Source: an uncultured Bacteroidales bacterium (GTDB lineage Bacteria; Bacteroidota; Bacteroidia; Bacteroidales; FEN-979). From it: a stretch of DNA of 64,000 bases. The stretch's first letter is position 1. Every line of letters starts with the position of its first letter. A model generated the notes under the pieces. The model was not told the DNA's origin, ran no database searches, and worked only from the letters and a program-made list of their open reading frames with translations. The stretch is taken from the NCBI GenBank assembly GCA_903887775.1, contig CAISRB010000028.1, positions 1 to 64,000 of the forward strand, written 5' to 3'. Shown here piece after piece: positions 43,750-51,346 of the stretch. The translations under genes were made by a program, and so were the position numbers.

Positions 43750-44322
43750 ATGCAGGCAAAGGATAACATAGAAGAAGCTTACGGTAAAGCGTTTTCAGAA
43801 TTTGAGCAGCCTCCTCCTGATCAAGCCTGGGAGAAGATCAGGGCAGCTTTGCATCCTGAAGAAAAGAAAAAAGGAAAAATGTCAGGCCTGAAACACCGGC
43901 TGACAGGTTTCAGCCGTTCCCGCAATCTGTATCCCTTACTCGCGGCAGCTGCAATGATACTGCTGCTTCTTGTAACCTGGTTCTCTTATTCGCATAAGCA
44001 CAATATTCATGGTCATGCCTATGCCGGGGAGGCCCGGTTATGCATGGGTACTGCCTATCTTTTTAAAGTTTATGATAAAGTAAAGCCTTACGACACGGTA
44101 ATGCTGATCCAATCCGCTCCTGTTGATAATAATGGCTATTACCAGTTTGTTGGTGTAGATCAGGGTAATTTCTTGATCCGGATCAATCCTTTGCCCGGCT
44201 CAGATATAACGAGGAGTTTCATCCCGTCATTTTATGATCAGGGTTCCTCATCTGCCGAAGCAAATGTTATCAAAATTGACCAGGAGGATCCATCTGTGGA
44301 TATCCATCTGATCCCGAGATAA
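43750..44322 (+). CDS. Putative anti-sigma protein with periplasmic beta domain
   Basis: 190 residues. The cytoplasmic N-terminus contains FSEFEQPPPDQAWEKI (15-30), the one membrane helix is at about 61-79 (YPLLAAAAMILLLLVTWFSY), and the periplasmic domain (about 86-190) runs NIHGHAYAGEARL to DIHLIPR. That domain is recognisably like residues 218-325 of the secreted protein at 41588: both have GH-AG, AYL-K, YDT, GYY-F, PGS and D-HL in the same order. Its place 4 bases after a sigma gene and the N-terminal motif point to an anti-sigma factor whose periplasmic part senses a surface signal. No canonical zinc-binding anti-sigma domain is present. Confidence 0.6.
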   Translation: MQAKDNIEEAYGKAFSEFEQPPPDQAWEKIRAALHPEEKKKGKMSGLKHRLTGFSRSRNLYPLLAAAAMILLLLVTWFSYSHKHNIHGHAYAGEARLCMGTAYLFKVYDKVKPYDTVMLIQSAPVDNNGYYQFVGVDQGNFLIRINPLPGSDITRSFIPSFYDQGSSSAEANVIKIDQEDPSVDIHLIPR

Positions 44323-44362
44323 TAAAAACTTCGTCTTTCCTGAGAGCATGCCTGAATTTGGT

Positions 44363-44815
44363 TTATTCTTCCTGGTCTGAGAAATACCATTCAGCATAGG
44401 AGGAAGAAGTCTCACGCAGCATAAGGTGGTGAAGAGTGATACCCGCGGGCAGAAGCCCGGAAATGCGGCCCGCAAAATCAATCAGGATATTTTCACTGGT
44501 TGGCTGGTAATCAACATAGACCACATTGGCAAATGGTTCTCCTTCCGGGATGAGACCCTGGTCTTTAAACGATTCAGGCAAAATGAGTGCATGGTCGAAC
44601 AGGTCGGTAATACCTGATTTTATCAGGCATTTGAGATCCCCGAAATCCATGATCATTCCGCATTTGGGAGAAGCTGCATCAGTTATGGGAACAGCTGTGA
44701 CGGTTACCGCAAGTTCATATGAATGTCCGTGAATATTCCTGCATGGGCCATCATAACCCTTCAGGGCGTGAGCAGCTTCAAAGCGAAATTCTTTCGTGAT
44801 CCTGATTTTTGACAT
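44363..44815 (-). CDS. queD: 6-carboxy-5,6,7,8-tetrahydropterin synthase / PTPS family
   Basis: QueD-type enzyme (150 residues) converting dihydroneopterin triphosphate to carboxytetrahydropterin for queuosine, or a related 6-pyruvoyl-tetrahydropterin synthase. Zinc histidines lie in FRFEAAHAL and NIHGHSYEL, the catalytic cysteine in GPCRN, and PTSENILIDFAGRI with the C-terminal ETSSSYAEW complete the active site. No other queuosine genes are nearby. It is followed upstream on the same strand by mntP, 24 bases apart. Confidence 0.88.
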   Translation of the reverse strand: MSKIRITKEFRFEAAHALKGYDGPCRNIHGHSYELAVTVTAVPITDAASPKCGMIMDFGDLKCLIKSGITDLFDHALILPESFKDQGLIPEGEPFANVVYVDYQPTSENILIDFAGRISGLLPAGITLHHLMLRETSSSYAEWYFSDQEE

Positions 44816-44839
44816 GTCAGTTCAAAATTAAATCTTTCA

Positions 44840-45400
44840 TCAGATAATAGCCAGATGTTCCAGAACGATTTTCGTTCCTATACCAATCAGCACAAGTCCC
44901 CCGATAATCTCTGCCCATCGCGGAGAAATATGAATCGACCGCTCTCCGACAAATGCCCCAAACAGGGAATTCAGAAAAGTAACCAGGCCGATGGTTATTG
45001 CCGCAAGCAATATGTTCACTTTAATAAACCCGAAGCTTACCCCGGTCATCAGGGCATCTATGCTTGTTGCAAGCGAAAGGGTTATCAGTATTTTCCATTT
45101 CCTGATATCGACTGCCTTTTTTTCATCTTCTCCTTTAAACGATTCATATATCATTCTTAAACCGATAAGAGTAAGTATTCCGAAAGCGATCCAGTGATCG
45201 GTTTCGGCAAGATAAACCTTCACCGAATTTCCTGCCAGCCAGCCGATAAGGGGCATAACAGCCTGGAATAAAGCAAAGAAGAAAGAGAATTTAAGGATAT
45301 CCTTTTTATCCAGCTTTTTCTGTGCACCAAAACTCAGGGAAACCGCAAAGCAATCCATTGAAAGGCCGATTGCAATAAATAAGAGTTCAAAGAAATTCAT
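44840..45400 (-). CDS. mntP: Manganese efflux pump MntP
   Basis: Six-helix inner-membrane Mn2+ exporter (186 residues, family length). The first helix carries the paired acidic motif LSMDCFAVSLSFGA, and the internal repeat has SLATSIDALMTGVSFGF, both needed for transport in E. coli MntP. I see no yybP-ykoY riboswitch in the 73-base gap upstream, which instead contains a heptamer array. Confidence 0.94.
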   Translation of the reverse strand: MNFFELLFIAIGLSMDCFAVSLSFGAQKKLDKKDILKFSFFFALFQAVMPLIGWLAGNSVKVYLAETDHWIAFGILTLIGLRMIYESFKGEDEKKAVDIRKWKILITLSLATSIDALMTGVSFGFIKVNILLAAITIGLVTFLNSLFGAFVGERSIHISPRWAEIIGGLVLIGIGTKIVLEHLAII

Positions 45401-45429
45401 CAGGACGGCTTGCTGGATGTGCGATGTAT

Positions 45430-45450
45430 GATTTACGATTTACGATTTAG
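45430..45450. repeat. Heptamer repeat GATTTAC x3
   Basis: GATTTAC, GATTTAC and GATTTAG in tandem between mntP and msrC. It is the reverse complement of the GTAAATC unit at 9863-9915. Confidence 0.8.
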
Positions 45451-45473
45451 GATGTGCAAATTTTCATTTACCT

Positions 45474-45932
45474 TCAATAAATCAGTGTGACGATTTTTTC
45501 AAGCCAATGCGCATCAACAGCGTCAAATGAGTCCAGGGACCTGCTGTCTGCATCCAGCACTCCCATAATCCTGCCTGTTTTGTTTTTCAGAGGGATGACT
45601 ATTTCAGATTTTGAAGCTGAGTCGCAAGCGATATGGCCCGGGAATTTATGTACATCAGGAACAACGATGGTTTCTTTACGGTCTATCGCAGCCCAGCAGA
45701 CACCGGTATGGGTTTTCAGTACCTGGCAGGCAAGTGGTCCCTGATAGGTTCTTACTATAAGTTCGCCGCCGGCCAGCATATAGAATCCCGTCCAGTAAAA
45801 ATATTCCATTTTATTATGGAGGACTGCTACAACCGTTGCCATGCGGGCATCCGGGTTGGCAGTTTTATTCATCAATCCCTGAAGCTGGGCGAATAGCCGG
45901 CTATATCTTGCTTTCTTCCTGGCCGGTTCCAT
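45474..45932 (-). CDS. msrC: Free methionine-(R)-sulfoxide reductase (GAF domain)
   Basis: Reduces free methionine-R-sulfoxide with thioredoxin. The GAF-fold protein (152 residues from MEPARKK) has cysteines at 69, 79 and 103. Their spacing (10 and 24) is the same as Cys84, Cys94 and Cys118 of E. coli fRMsr, and they sit in GPLACQ, GVCW and HIACDSASKSEIV. The frame opens further upstream, but the start at 45932, 4 bases after the tnaA stop, is the family-typical one. Confidence 0.92.
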   Translation of the reverse strand: MEPARKKARYSRLFAQLQGLMNKTANPDARMATVVAVLHNKMEYFYWTGFYMLAGGELIVRTYQGPLACQVLKTHTGVCWAAIDRKETIVVPDVHKFPGHIACDSASKSEIVIPLKNKTGRIMGVLDADSRSLDSFDAVDAHWLEKIVTLIY

Positions 45933-45936
45933 ATTC

Positions 45937-47310
45937 TCAGATCTTTTCAAACTCAGCTGTAAAATGCCGCATGATCGGTGCTTCACGAACTATCCTGAAC
46001 CCGTGTTTGATCGTGCTTCTCCTGTCCCAGATATTTTTCAGGGCAACAGCAACAAGGTCCATATGGTTATTGGTATATACCCTTCGGGGGATGGCAAGTC
46101 TCATCAGTTCAAGCTCAGGGTAACGGTTCTCGCGGGTCACCGGGTCCCGGTCGGCCATCAGTGCGCCTATCTCTACACCTCTTACGCCGGCTTCAATGTA
46201 TAGATTTACGGCCAGGGTTTGGGCAATATATTCTTCCTTTCTCACATGAGGAAGGAAGCGTTTCGCATCTACGAAAATAGCGTGTCCTCCTATGGGTTGC
46301 TGAATGGGAACCCCATATTCAAGTAGTTTGTTTCCAAGATATTCCACCTGCCTTACCCTGGTTTCGAGGTAATCAAACTCGGTTCCTTCATAAAGCCCCT
46401 GAGCGATTGCGTTCAGGTCACGGCCGGCCAGCCCTCCATATGTCAGGAAACCTTCATACATGATCTCGAACACACTCGATTTGGAGTACAACTCCTTTTC
46501 CCTCATCGCTATAAAACCACCGATATTTACGATGGCATCCTTCTTCGCGCTCATCGTAATGGCATCGGCATATGAAAACATTTCCCTGACGATCTCACGT
46601 ATTGTTTTATCCTTGTACCCTTCTTCCCTGACCTTGATGAAATAGGCGTTTTCGGCGAAACGGGCTGAATCCATTATGATCTTCTTGCCGTATTGATCAG
46701 CAAGAAGCTTTACGGCCTTAATATTTTCTATCGAAACAGGCTGCCCGCCAGATGAATTGCAGGTAATTGTAATTATAATGAAGGGTATTTTATCCTTGTT
46801 CCCGGCAAGCACTTTTTCGAGCTTGCTGAGATCTATATTTCCCTTGAACGGATGAATACATGTGGTATCAAAGGCTTCATCAATGGTGCAATCGACAGCC
46901 CTGGCCTTACGGAATTCAATATGGCCCTTCGTCGTATCGAAATGGGAATTGCCCGGGATCAGGTCCCCTTCTTTTACCAAAACAGAGAACAGTACATTTT
47001 CTGCAGCCCTGCCCTGGTGTGTCGGGATCACATATTCAAACCCGGTGATTTCCCGGACCGACTGTTTGAATTTATAAAAGGAAGAGGCCCCGGCATAACT
47101 CTCATCGCCCAGCATCATACTGCTCCATTGGCGGTCGCTCATAGCCCCGGTTCCCGAATCCGTGAGCAGGTCAACAAACACATATTCACTTTTCAGGTTG
47201 AACAGGTTGTAACTGGCTTCCTTGATCCATTGTTCACGTTCAGCCCTGGTGCTGCGACGAACAGGCTCAACCATCTTGATCCGGTATGATTCTGCAAAGG
47301 GTAGTTCCAT
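45937..47310 (-). CDS. tnaA: Tryptophanase
   Basis: PLP-dependent beta-eliminating lyase (457 residues) that splits tryptophan to indole, pyruvate and ammonia. IDs: DLLTDSGTGAMSD, IPTHQGRAAENV, SSGGQPVSIEN, DSARFAENAYFIK and the PLP lysine in MSAKKDAIVNIGG. Tryptophanase is favoured over tyrosine phenol-lyase because the C-terminal substrate residue in MRHFTA is histidine (Phe in tyrosine phenol-lyase) and because FDTTKGH and VEPVRRSTRAERE follow tryptophanase. No tna leader peptide was found. It is divergent from ptb and co-directional with msrC, 4 bases apart. Confidence 0.88.
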   Translation of the reverse strand: MELPFAESYRIKMVEPVRRSTRAEREQWIKEASYNLFNLKSEYVFVDLLTDSGTGAMSDRQWSSMMLGDESYAGASSFYKFKQSVREITGFEYVIPTHQGRAAENVLFSVLVKEGDLIPGNSHFDTTKGHIEFRKARAVDCTIDEAFDTTCIHPFKGNIDLSKLEKVLAGNKDKIPFIIITITCNSSGGQPVSIENIKAVKLLADQYGKKIIMDSARFAENAYFIKVREEGYKDKTIREIVREMFSYADAITMSAKKDAIVNIGGFIAMREKELYSKSSVFEIMYEGFLTYGGLAGRDLNAIAQGLYEGTEFDYLETRVRQVEYLGNKLLEYGVPIQQPIGGHAIFVDAKRFLPHVRKEEYIAQTLAVNLYIEAGVRGVEIGALMADRDPVTRENRYPELELMRLAIPRRVYTNNHMDLVAVALKNIWDRRSTIKHGFRIVREAPIMRHFTAEFEKI

Positions 47311-47334
47311 AAGAGTAATGCTATTTCAGATAAG

Positions 47335-47342
47335 CAAAGGTA
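47335..47342 (-). promoter_or_regulatory. -7 element for tnaA
   Basis: TACCTTTG on the minus strand, 24 bases upstream of the tnaA ATG. Confidence 0.6.
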
Positions 47343-47374
47343 GAGATTTTTTTGAAACGATTTTTTTCGTAAAG

Positions 47375-47406
47375 TTTGTCCAAATGGCAAAAATGCCGTA
47401 GGTTTG
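47375..47406 (+). promoter_or_regulatory. Promoter of the ptb operon with an internal inverted repeat
   Basis: TTTG (47375-47378), a 20-base spacer and TAGGTTTG (47399-47406). Between the two elements lies GGCA-AAAA-TGCC (47386-47397), a short palindrome well placed to act as an operator. Confidence 0.6.
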
Positions 47407-47453
47407 CTATATGGGAAAACCCTGAAAAAACATAACATTATAACATAAAATTT

Positions 47454-47459
47454 AGGAGG
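47454..47459 (+). promoter_or_regulatory. Strong Shine-Dalgarno site before ptb
   Basis: A perfect AGGAGG ends 8 bases before the ptb ATG at 47468. Most genes here have no such site, as is normal in Bacteroidota, so this one stands out. Confidence 0.8.
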
Positions 47460-47467
47460 AAATTAAG

Positions 47468-48391
47468 ATGACTACCCCGACTGGAGCCGCGACCGGCGTA
47501 CTCAGAAAACTATCTGATCTTCAGATTCTTGCAAAAAATTCAGGAAAAAAACGCCTGGCCGTTGCCGTTGCACAGGACGAACACTGTCTCGAAGCTATTT
47601 GTGCCGTTGACAGGATGGGCCTCGTTGAGGCTACTCTCATCGGTAATGAAAAGAAAATAAAGGAGATTGCCGCAAAATTCAATCTTGATGTCAGCAGGAT
47701 GAAGATCATCAACGAAGAAGTTGATGCTCTTGCCGTCAGGAAAGCAGTAAGCATGGTCAGGGAGAAGCAAGCCGACATCCTGATGAAAGGGAATGTGCCT
47801 ACAGCTGTTTTTCTGAGAGGTGTTCTGGACAAAGAAGTTGGATTGCGCAAGGGAGATGTACTTTCACATTTCGCCCTTTTCGAAGTCCCTACTTATCCTA
47901 AACTATTGGGGCTGAGTGATGCCGCGATGATCCCCGCACCAGATTTCAAAACGAAGATCGCCCTCATAAACAATGCCGTTGAGTTCATGAACAAACTTGG
48001 CTACATCAAACCGAAAGTTGCAGTTCTGGCTGCTGTCGAGATGGTGAATGAAGCCATGCCTGCCACGATGGAAGCAGCGCTCCTTTCGAAAATGAACCAG
48101 AGGGGGCAGATCAGGAATTGTATTCTTGACGGCCCGCTCGCGTATGACAACGCGGTTAGCCTTGAAAGTGCAAAACATAAGGGAATCGTCAGCGATGTAG
48201 CCGGAGATGCCGACCTGTTGATCGTTCCCGATATCGAAGCCGGGAACATACTTTATAAAGCATTCGGTTTTTCGGCCAATGCAAAGCTTGCCGCCGTTGT
48301 TCTTGGTGCAGCTGCGCCTATTGTTCTTACATCCCGTTCCGATACTGAAGAATCCAAACAGGCTTCCATAATCATGGCAGCAGCAATCTGA
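47468..48391 (+). CDS. ptb: Phosphate butyryltransferase
   Basis: Interconverts butyryl-CoA (or branched acyl-CoA) and butyryl phosphate. The 307-residue protein is of the short PTA/PTB family: KKRLAVAVAQDEHCLEAI start, DILMKGNVPTAVFLRGVLD, VLSHFALFEVP and the C-terminal DLLIVPDIEAGNILYKA. Together with butyrate kinase 1.9 kb downstream it forms an ATP-yielding acyl-CoA to acid route. An amino-acid permease gene lies between the two, which hints at branched-chain or other amino-acid fermentation. Confidence 0.9.
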   Translation: MTTPTGAATGVLRKLSDLQILAKNSGKKRLAVAVAQDEHCLEAICAVDRMGLVEATLIGNEKKIKEIAAKFNLDVSRMKIINEEVDALAVRKAVSMVREKQADILMKGNVPTAVFLRGVLDKEVGLRKGDVLSHFALFEVPTYPKLLGLSDAAMIPAPDFKTKIALINNAVEFMNKLGYIKPKVAVLAAVEMVNEAMPATMEAALLSKMNQRGQIRNCILDGPLAYDNAVSLESAKHKGIVSDVAGDADLLIVPDIEAGNILYKAFGFSANAKLAAVVLGAAAPIVLTSRSDTEESKQASIIMAAAI

Positions 48392-48456
48392 TTACAACAA
48401 GGCAAATTAAAGAATGAGCCAGGCTATGCCATTCCATAATCCTTAACACGAAGTCT

Positions 48457-50232
48457 ATGGGCAGTAAACTGTTCAATATTAAACCGATACAGGAACTTCT
48501 GGATGAAGCTGCCGACAATAAGCAGGGTTTTAAGAAAGCGCTTACCGCTACAAATCTTACGACTCTTGGCATCGGGGGCATCATCGGAGCCGGTATTTTT
48601 GTTCTGACCGGCCAGGCGGCAGCCCAATACGCGGGCCCTGCCATTGTGATCTCGTTCATTATCTCAGGCATTGCCTGTGCTTTTGCCGGCCTCTGCTATG
48701 CAGAGTTTGCTTCGATGATCCCAATATCGGGCAGTGCATATACTTATGCCTATACAACCCTCGGGGAGTTCCTTGCATGGATTATCGGCTGGGACCTGAT
48801 CCTTGAATATCTTTTCGCTGCCTCGACAGTTTCAGTGGGTTGGTCGGGGTACATGGTAAGCTTCCTCAAGGATTTGGGAGTAACCCTTCCGGTACAGTTC
48901 ACCGCCGCTTCCGGGACGACTCTGATCGATCCCCCCGGGCCAATCAGCTGGATTCCAAAAACAGCCGACATTATTGAACACCTGACCAAACAGGGAGTTG
49001 ATGTGGCCTCTCTTCCCACAACCCATGCCATCATGAATGTCCCTGCCATGTTCATCATTGGCATCCTTACCCTGCTTCTCATTATCGGGATCAAGGAATC
49101 GGCCAGTTTTAACAACGTGATGGTCATCACGAAAGTCGGTGTGATCATACTGTTTGTCGTCATTGGTTTTTTCTTCGTGAAAACAGTGAACTGGAAACCT
49201 TTCATTCCTCCAAATACAGGTGAGTGGGGGCACTTCGGCTGGTCGGGAATATTCCGGGCGGCGGGTGTGATCTTCTTTGCCTATATAGGGTTCGACGCGG
49301 TCTCCACGGCAGCCCAGGAGGCGAAAAATCCGCAGAAACACATGCCTATTGGGATCCTTGGATCCCTCGGAATATCGACTATCCTGTATATTCTAGTTGC
49401 TATTGTCCTCACCGGTATAGTCGCTTATCCCCGGCTTCTGGTTCCTGATCCTGTTGCAGTCGGAGTTGATTCGATGGGAGATAAGATGTTCTGGCTAAGG
49501 CCTATCATTAAGATTGCCGCCCTTGCCGGGCTTAGCTCTGTTATCCTCGTGATGCTTCTTGGCCAGCCTAGAATTTTTTATACGATGGCGAAGGACGGAC
49601 TTCTTCCCCCGGTTTTCTCGAGAGTGCATAAAAAATTCAAAACCCCGTATATCAGCTCATTAATGACCGGTTTTGTAGCTATTGTCCTGGCAGGCATCTT
49701 GCCTATCGGCATATTGGGTGAACTGGTATCCATCGGCACACTTCTTGCCTTCACCATTGTTTGTATAAGTATTATCTTCCTCAGAAAAACACGCCCCGAC
49801 ATCCCAAGGCCTTTCCGTACGCCTTTTGTGCCCTATATTCCCATACTTGGCGCTTTATTTTGTATCGGGCAGATGGCAGCTCTCCCGGTCGATACCTGGT
49901 TGAGGCTTATCATCTGGATGTATATCGGATTCCTTATCTATTTCATTTACAGCATCAGGAAGAGCGTAATCGGCCTCCGCACCGGGAGGGATCTTTACCG
50001 AACCAAAAACGGTGCATTATTGGCAGGTGTGTATGCCGGTTACGCCAGGCTGTTTACTGTAAACCCTATGCTGGTAAGATTCTTCGCCCTGCTGTTCCTG
50101 CTGATCCTGCCTTATACCCTGCTGTGGGTTTTATATCCTCAAATGATAATCCTCAGGATTTCTGTAGCTGCCTCATTAACTGTCATCCCATATCTGATGG
50201 CCTGGTCGGTTTTAAAAACAAAAAATGCCTGA
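48457..50232 (+). CDS. APC superfamily amino-acid permease with PspC-like C-terminal tail
   Basis: 591-residue inner-membrane transporter of the cationic amino-acid transporter (CAT) branch. It opens with TTLGIGGIIGAGIFVLTGQA (helix 1 substrate loop) and has 12 or more membrane helices with the AYIGFDAVSTAAQEAKNP and FLRKTRPDIPRPFRTPFVP signatures. After the last transport helix, about residues 513-590 (LYRTKNGALLAGVYAGYAR, FTVNPMLVRFF) resemble a PspC domain, normally a phage-shock or envelope-stress module. It is sandwiched between ptb and buk with short gaps (65 and 24 bases), so it probably imports the fermented amino acid. Confidence 0.87.
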   Translation: MGSKLFNIKPIQELLDEAADNKQGFKKALTATNLTTLGIGGIIGAGIFVLTGQAAAQYAGPAIVISFIISGIACAFAGLCYAEFASMIPISGSAYTYAYTTLGEFLAWIIGWDLILEYLFAASTVSVGWSGYMVSFLKDLGVTLPVQFTAASGTTLIDPPGPISWIPKTADIIEHLTKQGVDVASLPTTHAIMNVPAMFIIGILTLLLIIGIKESASFNNVMVITKVGVIILFVVIGFFFVKTVNWKPFIPPNTGEWGHFGWSGIFRAAGVIFFAYIGFDAVSTAAQEAKNPQKHMPIGILGSLGISTILYILVAIVLTGIVAYPRLLVPDPVAVGVDSMGDKMFWLRPIIKIAALAGLSSVILVMLLGQPRIFYTMAKDGLLPPVFSRVHKKFKTPYISSLMTGFVAIVLAGILPIGILGELVSIGTLLAFTIVCISIIFLRKTRPDIPRPFRTPFVPYIPILGALFCIGQMAALPVDTWLRLIIWMYIGFLIYFIYSIRKSVIGLRTGRDLYRTKNGALLAGVYAGYARLFTVNPMLVRFFALLFLLILPYTLLWVLYPQMIILRISVAASLTVIPYLMAWSVLKTKNA

Positions 50233-50256
50233 ACCTGAAATTAAAAAGTAAGTATC

Positions 50257-51336
50257 ATGGAAATGGATAATGTCAGGGTAATTGCTATCAACCCTGGATC
50301 GACATCGACTAAAATCGCGGTTTTTCAGAACGATAAAGCAGTCTTTCTGAAAACCATAAAACATACCTCTGAGGAACTTGCCCCTTTCCAGAAGATCACC
50401 GACCAGTTCCAGTTCCGCAAGAACATAATTCTTCAGCAGCTTTCCGAAGCCGGCATAAACCTTGAACAGGTCAGGGTGGTGGTTGGAAGGGGAGGTGTTC
50501 TGAAACCTATACCTTCGGGCGTTTTCGAAGTCAATGAAGCGCTGATCCATGACCTGATCTATTCTGAGACTGAGCATGCAAGCAATCTTGGCGGCCTCAT
50601 CGCGAATGATCTTATAAAAAATATTCCCGGAGCAAAGGCATATATCGCCGACCCGGTCGTGGTTGACGAACTTGAACCCCTGGCAAGAATTGCCGGCCAT
50701 CCGCTGTTTAGCAGAATATCTATATTTCATGCCCTGAACCAGAAAGCTATTGCAAGGGAATATGCAAGAACCGTACAGAAGCGTTACGAAGACATGAATC
50801 TTATCGTGGCCCATCTTGGCGGAGGCGCCACCGTGGGAGCTCATAAAAAAGGGAAGGTCATTGATGTGAACCAGGGTGTTGACGGCGAAGGCCCTTTCAG
50901 TCCTGAACGCAGCGGCACACTTCCTGTGAACCAGCTGATAAAAATATGTTTTAGCGGGAAATACGACATCAGGCAGATCAAGAAAATGGTGACGGGCGAA
51001 GGCGGGCTTGTTGCCTACCTGGGAACCAATAATGCCGCCGAAGTTGAAGAACGCGTAAAAGCAGGAGATGAATACGCAAAACTGATTTACCAGGCCATGG
51101 CTTATCAGGTTGCAAAAATGATAGGCGAAATGTATACCGTGCTGAAATGCGAATGCGATGCCATCCTGATCACCGGGGGCGTAGCTTATGATAAAATGTT
51201 CGTGAGCTGGATACAGGAAAGGGTATATAAACTGGCTCCGGTACAGATTTATCCGGGCGAGGATGAGATGAGAGCCCTTGCCCAGAATGGCATCATGGTC
51301 CTTAAAGGCGATATCAAACCAACAGTTTACATCTGA
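50257..51336 (+). CDS. buk: Butyrate kinase
   Basis: Acetokinase-family enzyme (359 residues) that transfers phosphate from butyryl phosphate to ADP. INPGSTSTKIAVF is the N-terminal nucleotide-binding motif, with VGRGGVLKPIPSG, VAHLGGGATVGAHKKG and ILITGGVAYDKMF further on. Translation may start at the first ATG or at Met3. It is followed 10 bases later by the S9 peptidase gene. Confidence 0.94.
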   Translation: MEMDNVRVIAINPGSTSTKIAVFQNDKAVFLKTIKHTSEELAPFQKITDQFQFRKNIILQQLSEAGINLEQVRVVVGRGGVLKPIPSGVFEVNEALIHDLIYSETEHASNLGGLIANDLIKNIPGAKAYIADPVVVDELEPLARIAGHPLFSRISIFHALNQKAIAREYARTVQKRYEDMNLIVAHLGGGATVGAHKKGKVIDVNQGVDGEGPFSPERSGTLPVNQLIKICFSGKYDIRQIKKMVTGEGGLVAYLGTNNAAEVEERVKAGDEYAKLIYQAMAYQVAKMIGEMYTVLKCECDAILITGGVAYDKMFVSWIQERVYKLAPVQIYPGEDEMRALAQNGIMVLKGDIKPTVYI

Positions 51337-51346
51337 TAACAACAGT

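Noticed and set aside
45401-45473. Manganese (yybP-ykoY) riboswitch before mntP
   Set aside because: The gap is only 73 bases and consists largely of the GATTTAC array; no paired aptamer helices are seen.
45937-47310. Tyrosine phenol-lyase as the product
   Set aside because: The C-terminal MRHFTA and several blocks follow tryptophanase; tyrosine phenol-lyase has Phe at the histidine position. Some doubt remains without an alignment.
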